This document shows, in pieces, positions 1 through 9,763 of a DNA stretch of 12,011 bases (its first letter is position 1; every line of letters starts with the position of its first letter). This DNA comes from Collinsella aerofaciens (GTDB lineage: Bacteria > Actinomycetota > Coriobacteriia > Coriobacteriales > Coriobacteriaceae). The stretch is taken from assembly GCF_902364945.1 (NCBI RefSeq), contig NZ_CABJFS010000014.1, forward strand, positions 1 to 12,011. Reading direction: 5' to 3'. Below the pieces are notes generated by a model. The model was given only the letters and a program-made list of their open reading frames with translations, searched no databases and had not been told where the DNA came from. The position numbers and the translations under genes are program-made.

Positions 1-65
1 TTGCCGAGGGCGTTGCCGCCGAGGGCGACGACGATGCGATCGGGCTTACCAAGAGGCTTAGACAT
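1..65 (-). CDS. arcC: carbamate kinase, N-terminal fragment (cut by window edge)
   Basis: Only the first 21 codons are inside the window, read leftward from an ATG at 65-63. They translate to a short lead, MSKPLGKPDR, followed by IVVALGGNALG. That second stretch matches the nucleotide-binding N-terminus typical of carbamate kinase (IVxALGGNAL). A ribosome binding site of the AAAGGA type lies about 10 bases upstream. In anaerobic Firmicutes and Actinobacteria, carbamate kinase makes ATP from carbamoyl phosphate in arginine deiminase or agmatine pathways, in the cytoplasm. Other amino-acid-kinase family members share the GGN motif, so the assignment rests on the ALGGNALG wording and is good but not certain. 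Neighbouring pathway genes would lie to the left of the window. Confidence 0.75.
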   Translation of the reverse strand, partial: MSKPLGKPDRIVVALGGNALG

Positions 66-630
66 TGCTGGAATCCTTTCTGTAAAAGGCCTACAACCCA
101 TTAATAACCCGCGTCCGTGCAATACGCGAGTTTATTAAGGTTTATATTCTCTTTATCGCTCATTTTATTCATTTTGAAAATAGTTTAACGGTGAACGGTC
201 GTTTTTACCCGCTCAGCGTAAAGAAGCCCAGCTCACACATGTTTACGTCATCTACGTGCGACTTTATTTAATTAGAGCAGAGATTAGGCTGGATTATGCA
301 AACTATATCTTTGCTAAACACATAACGGACACTGCAACTATTTACTCGCACTATACGAGATTCTATGCACTTGCAAGACAAGTATGCACCCCTGCAATAA
401 CACGGGGCTTTTCATCCAACAAAAGGGATAGCCAATCGCGCTTCACTTTGCGGCAAGCGACTGTGAGTTTGCAGTATAGAACTTTACCGTCGGGTATTGC
501 ATGAACGCCGCTGACGCACTTTCGCTCCTGCCCACCCAAGCAGCCGAGAACGCTAACGGCGTCCCCAGCGTTTTCGCATGGCACCGCGCCGACTCGATGG
601 CTTTGAGACCTAAGCGAATCTTTGCTATCT

Positions 631-715
631 GCCAATTTTTGTACGATTTGGGTCAAATCTATTTGCCAATTTTTGTATGATTATGGGCAAATCTATTTGC
701 CAAATTTTGTCAATG
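631..715. repeat. 34-bp tandem repeat upstream of the ATPase gene
   Basis: Units begin at 631, 665 and 699, exactly 34 bases apart. The first two are complete and differ at only a few positions. The third is partial, keeping GCCAAATTTTGT before running into the ribosome binding site. Each unit starts GCCAATTTTTGTA and ends CAAATCTATTT. The array ends about 10 bases before the ATPase start codon, so it overlaps the likely promoter or leader of that gene. Each full unit carries a possible -10-like element (TACGAT or TATGAT). Confidence 0.85.
686..701. promoter_or_regulatory. 16-bp dyad, possible operator for the ATPase gene
   Basis: GGCAAAT-CT-ATTTGCC is a perfect 7-bp inverted repeat spanning the junction of repeat units 2 and 3, 24 bases upstream of the ATPase start. 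The same element occurs at 652-667 across units 1 and 2 with one mismatch in the left arm. Two spaced near-identical dyads just before a start codon look like a repressor site, possibly autoregulatory. No regulator is identified. Confidence 0.4.
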
Positions 716-725
716 AGGTGTTTTA

Positions 726-2087
726 ATGCTACGCCGTAAGGTCACTGACAGGCTTTTGAACTGGAAAAATAACTCTCATAAGGCATTGCTTGTTACCGGT
801 GCGCGTCAAATTGGCAAGAGCTATGCGATTCGCGCGTTTGGTAAAGACAACTACGCGTCGTATTTTGAGGCCAATTTGCTGATCGATGCCGAGGCAAGAG
901 ATGTGCTCATTGGCGCTAAGAACGCCGTTGACTTTATCAACCGCGTGGCCCTTCTTGCGGATGCACCGCTTGTTGAGGGAGATACGCTTATCTTTGTCGA
1001 TGAAATACAGGAGTATCCGCAGATCGTCACGCTCATGAAGGCGTTGGTCGAGGACGGGCGCTTTAGCTATGTCTTCTCGGGGTCTATGCTTGGGACTGAG
1101 TTTAAGGGGATCTCTTCTTTCCCGGTGGGGTATGTCGAGCACATTGTTATGCGGCCAATGGATTTTGAAGAGTTTTGTTGGGCAAACAGCATCAGCGAGA
1201 ATGTGCTTGCAGACATCCGCAGCTGCCTTGTCGAGAGGCGTCCCGTCGAAAACTATATTCATGAGGCGATGCTCAAAAACTTTAGAGCTTATATCGTTTG
1301 CGGCGGCATGCCGGAGGTCGTACAGAACTATATCGATTCGGGTTATTCACTCGTGAGGACGCGTGAGCTTCAAATTCAGCTGGTCGATCAGTACAAAAGT
1401 GATATCTCTAAATATGCATCGACTCGAGCGTTTAACGTTCGCGCGATTTTCGAACAAATTCCCGTTCAGCTTGAGGCGGAGTCCCATCGCTTTGTTGTTT
1501 CATCCCTGGGCGAGGGGGCTCGCCTTCAAAAATACGAGCAGGATTTCCTATGGCTGGTGAACGCGGGCGTCGGTTTGATGGTCGCCCAGGTGACGGAGGC
1601 CCGGAGTCCTCTTAAGAGGACAGAGAAGGCGACCGCCTTTAAACTATACGAGTCTGATACAGGCATGCTCGCATCACGGTATCCCGGCAGCACGGCACGC
1701 GCTGTCTACCTTGATACGAAAACCCCCAACCTCGGCGGTCTCTATGAGAACGTGGTCGCGCAGGAGCTTGTCGCCCTTGGAACTGATGCATGGTACTTCC
1801 AGACACGCGAGGTCGGCGAAGTTGACTTTGTGATCGAAGGCACCCGCGGGCACGTTGTCCCAATCGAGGTCAAATCGGGCAAGAAGGTTCGAGCCCATGC
1901 GGCCCTCGACCGTCTGATGAGCGTGAGCGAGTACAAAATCCCCGAGGCCGTTGTGCTAAGTCACGAGAACCTCAGCAAAGAGGGCAAGGTCCTGTACGTT
2001 CCAATCTATATGACATTCTGCCTCGATGAGTTTATGGAAAAGGACGACCCCAACAACGATTTCTCGTTTGCACCCATATCCCTCTAG
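726..2087 (+). CDS. AAA ATPase of the ATP-binding/DUF4143 family
   Basis: The protein has 453 residues, the usual length for the family. The start is an ATG preceded by GAGGTG with a 5-base gap. An AAA_14-type ATPase domain fills the first half: Walker A is GARQIGKS (residues 25-32), Walker B is LIFVDE (88-93), and a sensor-like FSGS sits at 117-120. The second half matches DUF4143. It ends in a PD-(D/E)xK nuclease-like motif, with EVDF (Asp367) followed by IEVKSG (Glu381, Lys383). The family is very common in gut anaerobes, often in many copies, and its cellular role is not settled. Proposed roles include DNA-linked or defence functions, which stays inference. It is a single-gene unit: the upstream repeat suggests its own control, and a terminator hairpin follows the stop. 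Confidence 0.9.
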   Translation: MLRRKVTDRLLNWKNNSHKALLVTGARQIGKSYAIRAFGKDNYASYFEANLLIDAEARDVLIGAKNAVDFINRVALLADAPLVEGDTLIFVDEIQEYPQIVTLMKALVEDGRFSYVFSGSMLGTEFKGISSFPVGYVEHIVMRPMDFEEFCWANSISENVLADIRSCLVERRPVENYIHEAMLKNFRAYIVCGGMPEVVQNYIDSGYSLVRTRELQIQLVDQYKSDISKYASTRAFNVRAIFEQIPVQLEAESHRFVVSSLGEGARLQKYEQDFLWLVNAGVGLMVAQVTEARSPLKRTEKATAFKLYESDTGMLASRYPGSTARAVYLDTKTPNLGGLYENVVAQELVALGTDAWYFQTREVGEVDFVIEGTRGHVVPIEVKSGKKVRAHAALDRLMSVSEYKIPEAVVLSHENLSKEGKVLYVPIYMTFCLDEFMEKDDPNNDFSFAPISL

Positions 2088-2230
2088 GCCATCTGGGTCC
2101 GCAACCAGGTCCCCCTCTATGCCCAAAGCAGCGCGTGGTTTCGCGGCAAAGCCGCGAAACAGCGACCGGGACAAGGCACCCCACCAACCACGTCCTTCAT
2201 CAGCCCACACAATCTGAGGACGTAGTCGTA

Positions 2231-2355
2231 GCAGGATCTGAGGGCTAACCTTCGCGGACACTCCGCAGGACGAAAGAACCCCCGCCGCACGTAGTGCGCA
2301 GCGGGGGTTCTTTCATGTCCGAGGACGTCCGCGAAGGTTAGCCCTCAGATCCTGC
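2231..2355. repeat. 125-nt nested palindrome with perfect 29-bp outer arms
   Basis: The outer arms at 2231-2259 and 2327-2355 are perfect reverse complements over 29 bp, beginning GCAGGATCTGAGGG and ending CCCTCAGATCCTGC. Between them sit a poorly paired 12-base collar on each side and the terminator hairpin 2272-2314. A normal terminator does not need such outer arms. The architecture suggests a small palindromic element (REP- or MITE-like), or arms that arose by inverted duplication around the terminator. Confidence 0.85.
2272..2314. terminator. bidirectional intrinsic terminator between convergent genes
   Basis: GAAAGAACCCCCGC (2272-2285) pairs perfectly with GCGGGGGTTCTTTC (2301-2314). 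The loop contains a second small stem, CGCAC-GTA-GTGCG. The stem base is A-rich on one side and T-rich on the other, so it can end transcription from both directions. It lies between the end of the ATPase gene and the end of the oxidoreductase gene, where a shared terminator is expected. Confidence 0.85.
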
Positions 2356-2365
2356 GGTGGGAGAC

Positions 2366-5905
<3,540 letters not shown>

Positions 5906-6382
5906 ATACCCCTCTCCTCTCATATAGGTATACAGGCCCCGGCGATCGCCGGGATGTTGGCGTGATGGGATTTTCGCTGTTGCTTCCAATCATCTGGCAG
6001 GCAGGCTCAGCAGCAGGTACATGGCGTGGAGAGAAGGCATGCCGAGGCGAGGAGGGCTGCACGCGCTCCACAAGCCCAGCTACCCGTCTTGCACATGACC
6101 GAGCGCCGCAAAGGCCGCATGCCGGATGCTCCCGGGCACGCCCCGGCGATGGGAAGCGCCCGCAACGGAAATCCGCATGCGGGTTTATTGTACCCCGCCG
6201 TCAAGTGTAATTTCGGCAAATATAGGCGGGCGGTAAAGGTTTACCTTGGGTGACCATCAAGGGCAAAATTGATCCTTCCGTCACCGAGGGACCAAATGGC
6301 AGCTGCGGTGAAATAGGAACTGTTTTTGCCGGCCGTAGCCTTAAACAGCCCCTATTTCACCGCAACTTATTTAGGAGATGAG
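5906..6382. other. intergenic region upstream of nifJ, promoter zone with a dyad
   Basis: No gene is supported here; the short open frames overlap one another and look like noise. The region must contain the leftward nifJ promoter. Read leftward, the AT-rich patch near 6180-6245 contains TTGACG and TACAAT, but they are only 6 bases apart, so I do not call a promoter. A perfect dyad GGTAAA-GG-TTTACC at 6232-6245 next to this patch could be an operator. A 5-bp hairpin CCTTG/CAAGG spans 6244-6262. The palindrome at 6305-6363 is listed separately. Confidence 0.4.
6305..6363. repeat. 59-nt imperfect palindrome, REP-like
   Basis: GCGGTGAAATAGG (6305-6317) pairs perfectly with CCTATTTCACCGC (6351-6363). 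After a 2x2 internal loop, CTGTTT (6320-6325) pairs with AAACAG (6343-6348). The loop is 17 bases. It lies just downstream of the leftward FHA gene but is not followed by a T-run on that strand, so it is a poor intrinsic terminator. A dispersed palindromic repeat is the better guess. Confidence 0.7.
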
Positions 6383-6877
6383 TCAGAGGGCGCCGAGGAG
6401 GATGGCGTAGGTTGTGGATTCTCCGAGCTTGAGCTCGTCACCGGGGTTGAGCTGGGCGGAGCGGCCGGGCTCGACCTGGGTGCAGACGTTCGTCGCGTCG
6501 TTTACCACCACGGTTCCGTTGGTGGACGACAGGTCCTCAACGTACCAGACATTTTGGTCATCGCACCACACGTGGGCATGGCGAGCCGAAACGTCATCGC
6601 CCACATCGGTGATGCCGCCCTCCCCCGTTGCCAGCGCGCCGATCTCGACGCCTTCCTCACTCGGCTGAATCCAGCGCGGGACGCTCACCGCGTAGCCGTT
6701 TTGCACGCGCAGCAGTCCCAGCGGATGCGCCGGCGCGACCTCGTGCTCGCCCGACTTGGAACCAAGGCGGGCGTGAGAGCAAACGGCATAGGGAACGAAT
6801 CTTGCGGATGTACTCCTCGACGTCAGGCAGGTAAGCCCCACGAAGTCACCGGGGAGGCCCAAGCGGCCCGGCACCAC
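6383..6877 (-). CDS. FHA-domain protein, N-terminus doubtful (likely truncated or frameshifted)
   Basis: The C-terminal 90 or so residues of this 164-residue frame form a forkhead-associated domain: IG at 79-80, SARHAHV at 97-103, LSSTNGT at 116-122 and LNPGDELKLG at 143-152. FHA domains usually bind phosphothreonine peptides in signalling or secretion systems. The Arg that normally follows the first Gly (IGR) is Ala81 here, so classical phosphopeptide binding may be lost. The nominal start, a GTG at 6877, has no good ribosome binding site, and the frame stays open further upstream without a better start. Near 6775-6850 another minus frame reads LPDVEEYIRKIRS with good codon usage. This suggests a one-base frameshift or an ancient truncation of a longer protein. 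It may be a pseudogene. Confidence 0.6.
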   Translation of the reverse strand: MVPGRLGLPGDFVGLTCLTSRSTSARFVPYAVCSHARLGSKSGEHEVAPAHPLGLLRVQNGYAVSVPRWIQPSEEGVEIGALATGEGGITDVGDDVSARHAHVWCDDQNVWYVEDLSSTNGTVVVNDATNVCTQVEPGRSAQLNPGDELKLGESTTYAILLGAL

Positions 6878-7305
6878 TTCCAGATTCTGACCAGGGCGAG
6901 TCGTTCGCCGGTGGCTGAAGGCTCGCTCCCACCCAAAAGGGGAGATTCGCGTTGTTCCCCAATCGCTCTCGCATCTTTCATTTTGCTCGAGGTGGGCTAT
7001 AAAAACTTTCCTGGTGAAAGGCGGCGATTGGTTTCCTTTCTTTCTAGAGGAGCGCGCCTGTAATCTGTTTTCATCCTAAATCAAGTTGAGATCGGACCTT
7101 CCAGAGGCAAGTCGACTCAAACTGCGAGGCTCCATGTTGGAATAAAGAGCGCTGTCGAAGTGCCAACAACACAAAGCTTGCCAGTCTCAAATAGAACCTT
7201 TTGGGAGTCCGATTGGGCCGCACACCGAATCCCCGCTGGTGGTTTTTTATAGCTGCGTAACAATAAACAAGGTTAGTGCCAGTCCAGCATGAAATTGAGG
7301 AACGT
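6878..7305. other. region between FHA remnant and peptide cluster, no convincing gene
   Basis: Base composition changes across this stretch from GC-rich on the left to AT-rich on the right, suggesting a junction. No open frame here has both a ribosome binding site and recognisable similarity. Near 7221-7248 a weak CACC/GGTG hairpin precedes six T residues, which could be a terminator or attenuator in the leader of the radical SAM gene. The AT-rich bases 7245-7275 are the most likely place for its promoter, but no clear -35/-10 pair can be assigned. Confidence 0.4.
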
Positions 7306-8664
7306 ATGCATTTTTTCTCAGTAAGTGATCGTCGTTACTGCTTCGATGAGGTCACTCGCAATTGCTTTCAGGTTGACCAAGCATCAGAAGATGCGCTTCG
7401 CATATTTGAAGCATCGGGAAGAACGGTCAACTCGAAGTTGCTAACAAAGTCACTTGCTGCGAAAGGCTACGACCAAACGACCATAGCAGAACTTGAAGAC
7501 GACATTGATGAGTATCAACGATTGTCTGAGCGGACTTTCTTAACAAAAGACACGCCTCGAAAACTTAGATCCATCGAACTCCACGTTTCACATGCATGCA
7601 ACCTTGGTTGTAGTTACTGTTTTGCCGGTAAAGGAGATTATGGAACGTCTCCTCTGCTGATGACAGACGAGATAGCCTTCAAGGCGGTCGACTACCTCGT
7701 CGCAAGTTCATCGGAAAACGAAACGCTTGCAATCGTCTTTTTTGGTGGGGAACCCATGATTAACGAGCCGCTGATATGGAAAACGGTCGACTATTCAAAA
7801 AGAATATACCCCAATAGAAACTTTACCTATTCTATTACGACCAACGGAACGCTTTTGAATGACACTGCTGTGAATTCTTTCAAGGAGCACGGGTTTTCTG
7901 TTCTGATTAGTCTCGATGGTACAGGATGCAAGCACGATGCATCGCGCCCGTACAAGACGGGAGGCGGCTCTTTCTCCGATATCGACAAAAACGTTCGTCG
8001 TTTTTCCGAGTCGTTCCCCTTCGGCGCAAGAGCGACCTTAACAAATAATAACTGTAACCTTGTTGAAGACTATCTTCAGTTTAAAGAGATGGGCTTCAGA
8101 AGGATTTACTTCTCGCCCGTGAGCTCATTCGATGAGAATATCAAACTCGACGAACACTCATTAAACAAAATCAGGGCGGGCCTAATAGATTTGGCGGATC
8201 AATATCTCAAACAGATTGATCAAGGGGAAAAGCCCTTGTTTAGAACATTGAAAACTGCAGTTGATTTGATTATGAGCAACAGGATCGCCTTTGTCGGATG
8301 CGGGGCTGGCAGGCGTTTTATTTCCGTGACTCCCGAAGGGGACGTATACCCCTGTCACAGGTTTGTCGGGATGATGCGATTCAAAATGGGCAACATCGTC
8401 ACCGGAATTGACGAAACTAGGTATATTGAAAACTGGAGTCAGGGTGTCGAAAAAAGAATTGACTGTACGGACTGTTGGGCTCGGTCTTTCTGTGGTGGGG
8501 GCTGTAGCTGGGAGGCTGCAGACGAGCACGGCTACTTGCCCAAGAGTCTACACCCTGCATCATGTGAATATAGAAAAATGTGCTACGAGATGGCTTTTGA
8601 CCTTATTTCCCGCCACTCATCTTCGCAGGAGAAAAATCAACGAGAAGCTACTGTATCGGAATAA
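7306..8664 (+). CDS. radical SAM/SPASM peptide maturase (RiPP-modifying enzyme)
   Basis: The 452-residue protein has the layout of SPASM-type peptide maturases. An N-terminal region of about 85 residues begins MHFFSVSDRRYCFDE and resembles the peptide-recognition front end of Cys-rich-peptide maturases. The radical SAM core follows, with CxxxCxxC at Cys98/102/105 and the GGEP motif at 147-150. The C-terminal SPASM domain binds auxiliary clusters through Cys332, Cys350, the run C-x2-C-x5-C-x3-C at 387-400, and Cys420/426. Such enzymes crosslink Cys sulfur to backbone or side-chain carbons of a precursor peptide, in the cytoplasm and without oxygen. I chose ATG 7306 because GAGG lies 5 bases upstream and family members begin near this point. 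A GTG at 7276 would add ten residues with a poor site. Two Cys-rich peptides follow on the same strand and are the likely substrates. Confidence 0.92.
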   Translation: MHFFSVSDRRYCFDEVTRNCFQVDQASEDALRIFEASGRTVNSKLLTKSLAAKGYDQTTIAELEDDIDEYQRLSERTFLTKDTPRKLRSIELHVSHACNLGCSYCFAGKGDYGTSPLLMTDEIAFKAVDYLVASSSENETLAIVFFGGEPMINEPLIWKTVDYSKRIYPNRNFTYSITTNGTLLNDTAVNSFKEHGFSVLISLDGTGCKHDASRPYKTGGGSFSDIDKNVRRFSESFPFGARATLTNNNCNLVEDYLQFKEMGFRRIYFSPVSSFDENIKLDEHSLNKIRAGLIDLADQYLKQIDQGEKPLFRTLKTAVDLIMSNRIAFVGCGAGRRFISVTPEGDVYPCHRFVGMMRFKMGNIVTGIDETRYIENWSQGVEKRIDCTDCWARSFCGGGCSWEAADEHGYLPKSLHPASCEYRKMCYEMAFDLISRHSSSQEKNQREATVSE

Positions 8665-8833
8665 GCGGTTCAGCGCATTGCTGTCACCATTGTGGAGGTG
8701 TTCGTTCTTCTGATTACCGTCTGCGAAGCTTATTGCTACGTTCGCCGAAACCATTCTAGAAATATGGTGAACTAGACATCTTGGTTTGTTATACACAATA
8801 TTGAGGTTTTTCTGCACTCAAAGGGAGGTAGTC

Positions 8834-9037
8834 GTGAAGCATATTCATCCGATTAATCCAGGAAGTGGCGACGAGGCAGGCGTGAAGCCGATGTCTTTTG
8901 ACTGCCTCTTGGGCATTACTGACATCTGTACTGTTTATGATAAAGCAGATGGCTGTGGTGCATACGATTACTGCGACTATGACATGGATGGCGGCAGCAT
9001 CTGCGTTGTAGATCACTGTGGCATTGATCAAACGTAG
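8834..9037 (+). CDS. Cys/Asp-rich RiPP precursor peptide 1 (probable ranthipeptide)
   Basis: A GTG start with AGGGAGG about 5 bases upstream gives a 67-residue acidic peptide. An upstream ATG at 8786 would add 16 residues unrelated to the sister peptide. The N-terminus MKHIHP is shared with the next gene, which marks it as the true start and as a likely recognition leader. The core has six Cys (24, 32, 41, 47, 57, 62), and each has an Asp 3 to 6 positions later. Cys32 and Cys41 are in CxxYD motifs (CTVYD, CGAYD). This resembles the repeated Cys-x3-Asp pattern of freyrasin-type ranthipeptides, where a radical SAM enzyme links Cys sulfur to the Asp beta carbon. It has no Gly-Gly cleavage site and no signal peptide. 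The modification type is inferred. Alternatives are a sactipeptide or a metal- or disulfide-binding peptide. Confidence 0.82.
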   Translation: MKHIHPINPGSGDEAGVKPMSFDCLLGITDICTVYDKADGCGAYDYCDYDMDGGSICVVDHCGIDQT

Positions 9038-9067
9038 TCTCTAATTGGATTAAGGTGAGGAGCTGTT

Positions 9068-9247
9068 ATGAAGCATATCCATCCTGTTGGTTCAAATGAA
9101 CATACTCCCGTTGAGCCTTGTTGTCTTGGAGTTGATATATGCAATTTTTACGACATCGCCGAGTGCCCTGTTGCGGATTGGTGCTATGTCGATAAAGAAT
9201 CAAGCTGTGTTTTGCCAGCAGATTGGTGCGATCCAGTTGACGAGTAG
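9068..9247 (+). CDS. Cys/Asp-rich RiPP precursor peptide 2 (paralogue of peptide 1)
   Basis: This is a 59-residue peptide starting at an ATG, with AGGAG 6 bases upstream and 30 bases after the stop of peptide 1, so the two are probably co-transcribed. It shares the MKHIHP N-terminus and the block CLG(I/V)..DIC..YD.A..C with its neighbour. It has seven Cys (18, 19, 25, 33, 39, 47, 54). Four fit Cys-x3-Asp exactly: CLGVD (19-23), CNFYD (25-29), CPVAD (33-37) and CDPVD (54-58). Cys39 has Asp at x2 and Cys47 at x4. The extra adjacent Cys18 has no private partner, because Asp23 already serves Cys19. Two WC pairs (38-39, 53-54) are not found in peptide 1. A paired-product system or diversified substrates of one maturase are both possible. 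Confidence 0.82.
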   Translation: MKHIHPVGSNEHTPVEPCCLGVDICNFYDIAECPVADWCYVDKESSCVLPADWCDPVDE

Positions 9248-9326
9248 TTTTTGTGTCTAGGAACTATTTGGTCCAATTCAAAATAAGATGGGGACAAATA
9301 CCAAAATCTCGTGTCTGGGAGGAGTT

Positions 9327-9434
9327 ATGCCATTATTGCAAGGTCTCGTTGGATTAACCTTTGTACTTGCTTTATATCTAGCACCTTTTTTATTGTTATT
9401 CTTCATTATCCGATTCTTTCTTCGGAAAAAATAG
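9327..9434 (+). CDS. 35-residue single-span membrane peptide
   Basis: An ATG preceded by GGGAGGAG with a short gap opens a 35-codon frame: MPLLQGLVGL, then a hydrophobic stretch from about residue 6 to 28 rich in Leu, Phe, Ala and Val, ending IRFFLRKK. This is one membrane helix with a basic C-terminal tail, expected to sit in the cytoplasmic membrane. It lies 79 bases after precursor peptide 2 on the same strand and just before the cluster terminator, so it probably belongs to the same unit. An immunity or export-helper peptide would fit the position. A toxin-like hydrophobic peptide is an alternative. No family is recognised, and the function is inference from location only. Confidence 0.6.
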   Translation: MPLLQGLVGLTFVLALYLAPFLLLFFIIRFFLRKK

Positions 9435-9502
9435 GAGTATCACGCAAACATTAGCGTAGCTTTCTTCCAATATGAGCCGAGCATTGGCAAGTGGAATAAG
9501 AA

Positions 9503-9539
9503 GCCCGACCGTTCGTCACATGAAAGTGATCGGACGGGC
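9503..9539. terminator. hairpin closing the peptide cluster
   Basis: GCCCG-A-CCG (9503-9511) pairs with CGG-A-CGGGC (9531-9539), with one A-A mismatch. An inner TCAC/GTGA stem closes a small loop. It lies 69 bases after the small membrane peptide. The downstream sequence CTCTCAATTTA is only mildly T-rich on the plus strand, and the minus-strand exit (TTCTTATT) is somewhat better. It may stop transcription in both directions, protecting the cluster from leftward reading. Confidence 0.65.
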
Positions 9540-9547
9540 CTCTCAAT

Positions 9548-9763
9548 TTAACCCGGGCCGCCACCCATAGCGGCTTTCCGGGCGTATTTTCGGTGCAAAG
9601 CAATCGTCAGTTTAATCCTATGCGTCGATACCGCATTTCATTTGTTCGGCTCGTATTCTACGGCCTTGTAACCCTCGCACTCTCCGGCAAACGGATTGAA
9701 CACGAAGGCAGAGATGATGTGTGCGTGGACATCGAGGCTGCTGTAGGCAACATACTGGGGCAT
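9548..9763 (-). pseudogene. IS110-family transposase remnant, N-terminal piece
   Basis: Read leftward from an ATG at 9763 (GGGGG about 4 bases upstream), the frame gives 41 residues beginning MPQYVAYSSLDVHAHIISAF, then a TGA at 9640-9638. The YSSLDVHA..I.AF.F.P..GE pattern is like the start of IS110-family DEDD transposases, with the Asp of LDVH as the first catalytic residue. Full-length members have roughly 300 to 400 residues, so at most a tenth remains. Past the stop, the same frame stays open for 29 codons (containing ALHRKYARKAAMGG) to a TAA at 9548. Whether that part belongs to the same gene is unclear. The remnant marks past mobile-element activity at the edge of the peptide cluster. 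The assignment is from memory of the motif and should be searched. Confidence 0.55.

Larger units (their letters stand above)
66..725. other. intergenic region between divergent genes, no convincing gene
   Basis: This stretch separates the leftward carbamate kinase gene from the rightward ATPase and should hold both promoters. The part next to the kinase (about 100-200) is very AT-rich, as expected of a promoter or regulatory zone, but I cannot place a -35/-10 pair with confidence. Two open frames (256-504 plus, 363-656 minus) overlap each other, lack good ribosome binding sites and resemble no family I know. A weak CCCC/GGGG hairpin followed by CTTTT sits near 389-410. The right end carries the 34-bp tandem repeat listed separately. 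Confidence 0.5.

Noticed and set aside
363..656. 97-codon minus-strand frame in the left intergenic region
   Set aside because: There is no convincing start signal or known domain, and it runs into the tandem repeat region.
631..715. CRISPR array
   Set aside because: Units are directly adjacent tandem repeats with no unique spacers between them.
6326..7063. 245-codon plus-strand frame opposite the FHA gene
   Set aside because: The opposite strand carries a recognisable FHA domain, while this frame has no domain and begins inside the palindrome loop.
7276..7305. GTG start giving ten more residues to the radical SAM protein
   Set aside because: The spacing to AAGG is too short, the ATG at 7306 has a better site, and family N-termini begin near the MHFF point.
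8786..8833. ATG start giving 16 more residues to precursor peptide 1
   Set aside because: The GTG at 8834 has a strong ribosome binding site and restores the MKHIHP leader shared with peptide 2.
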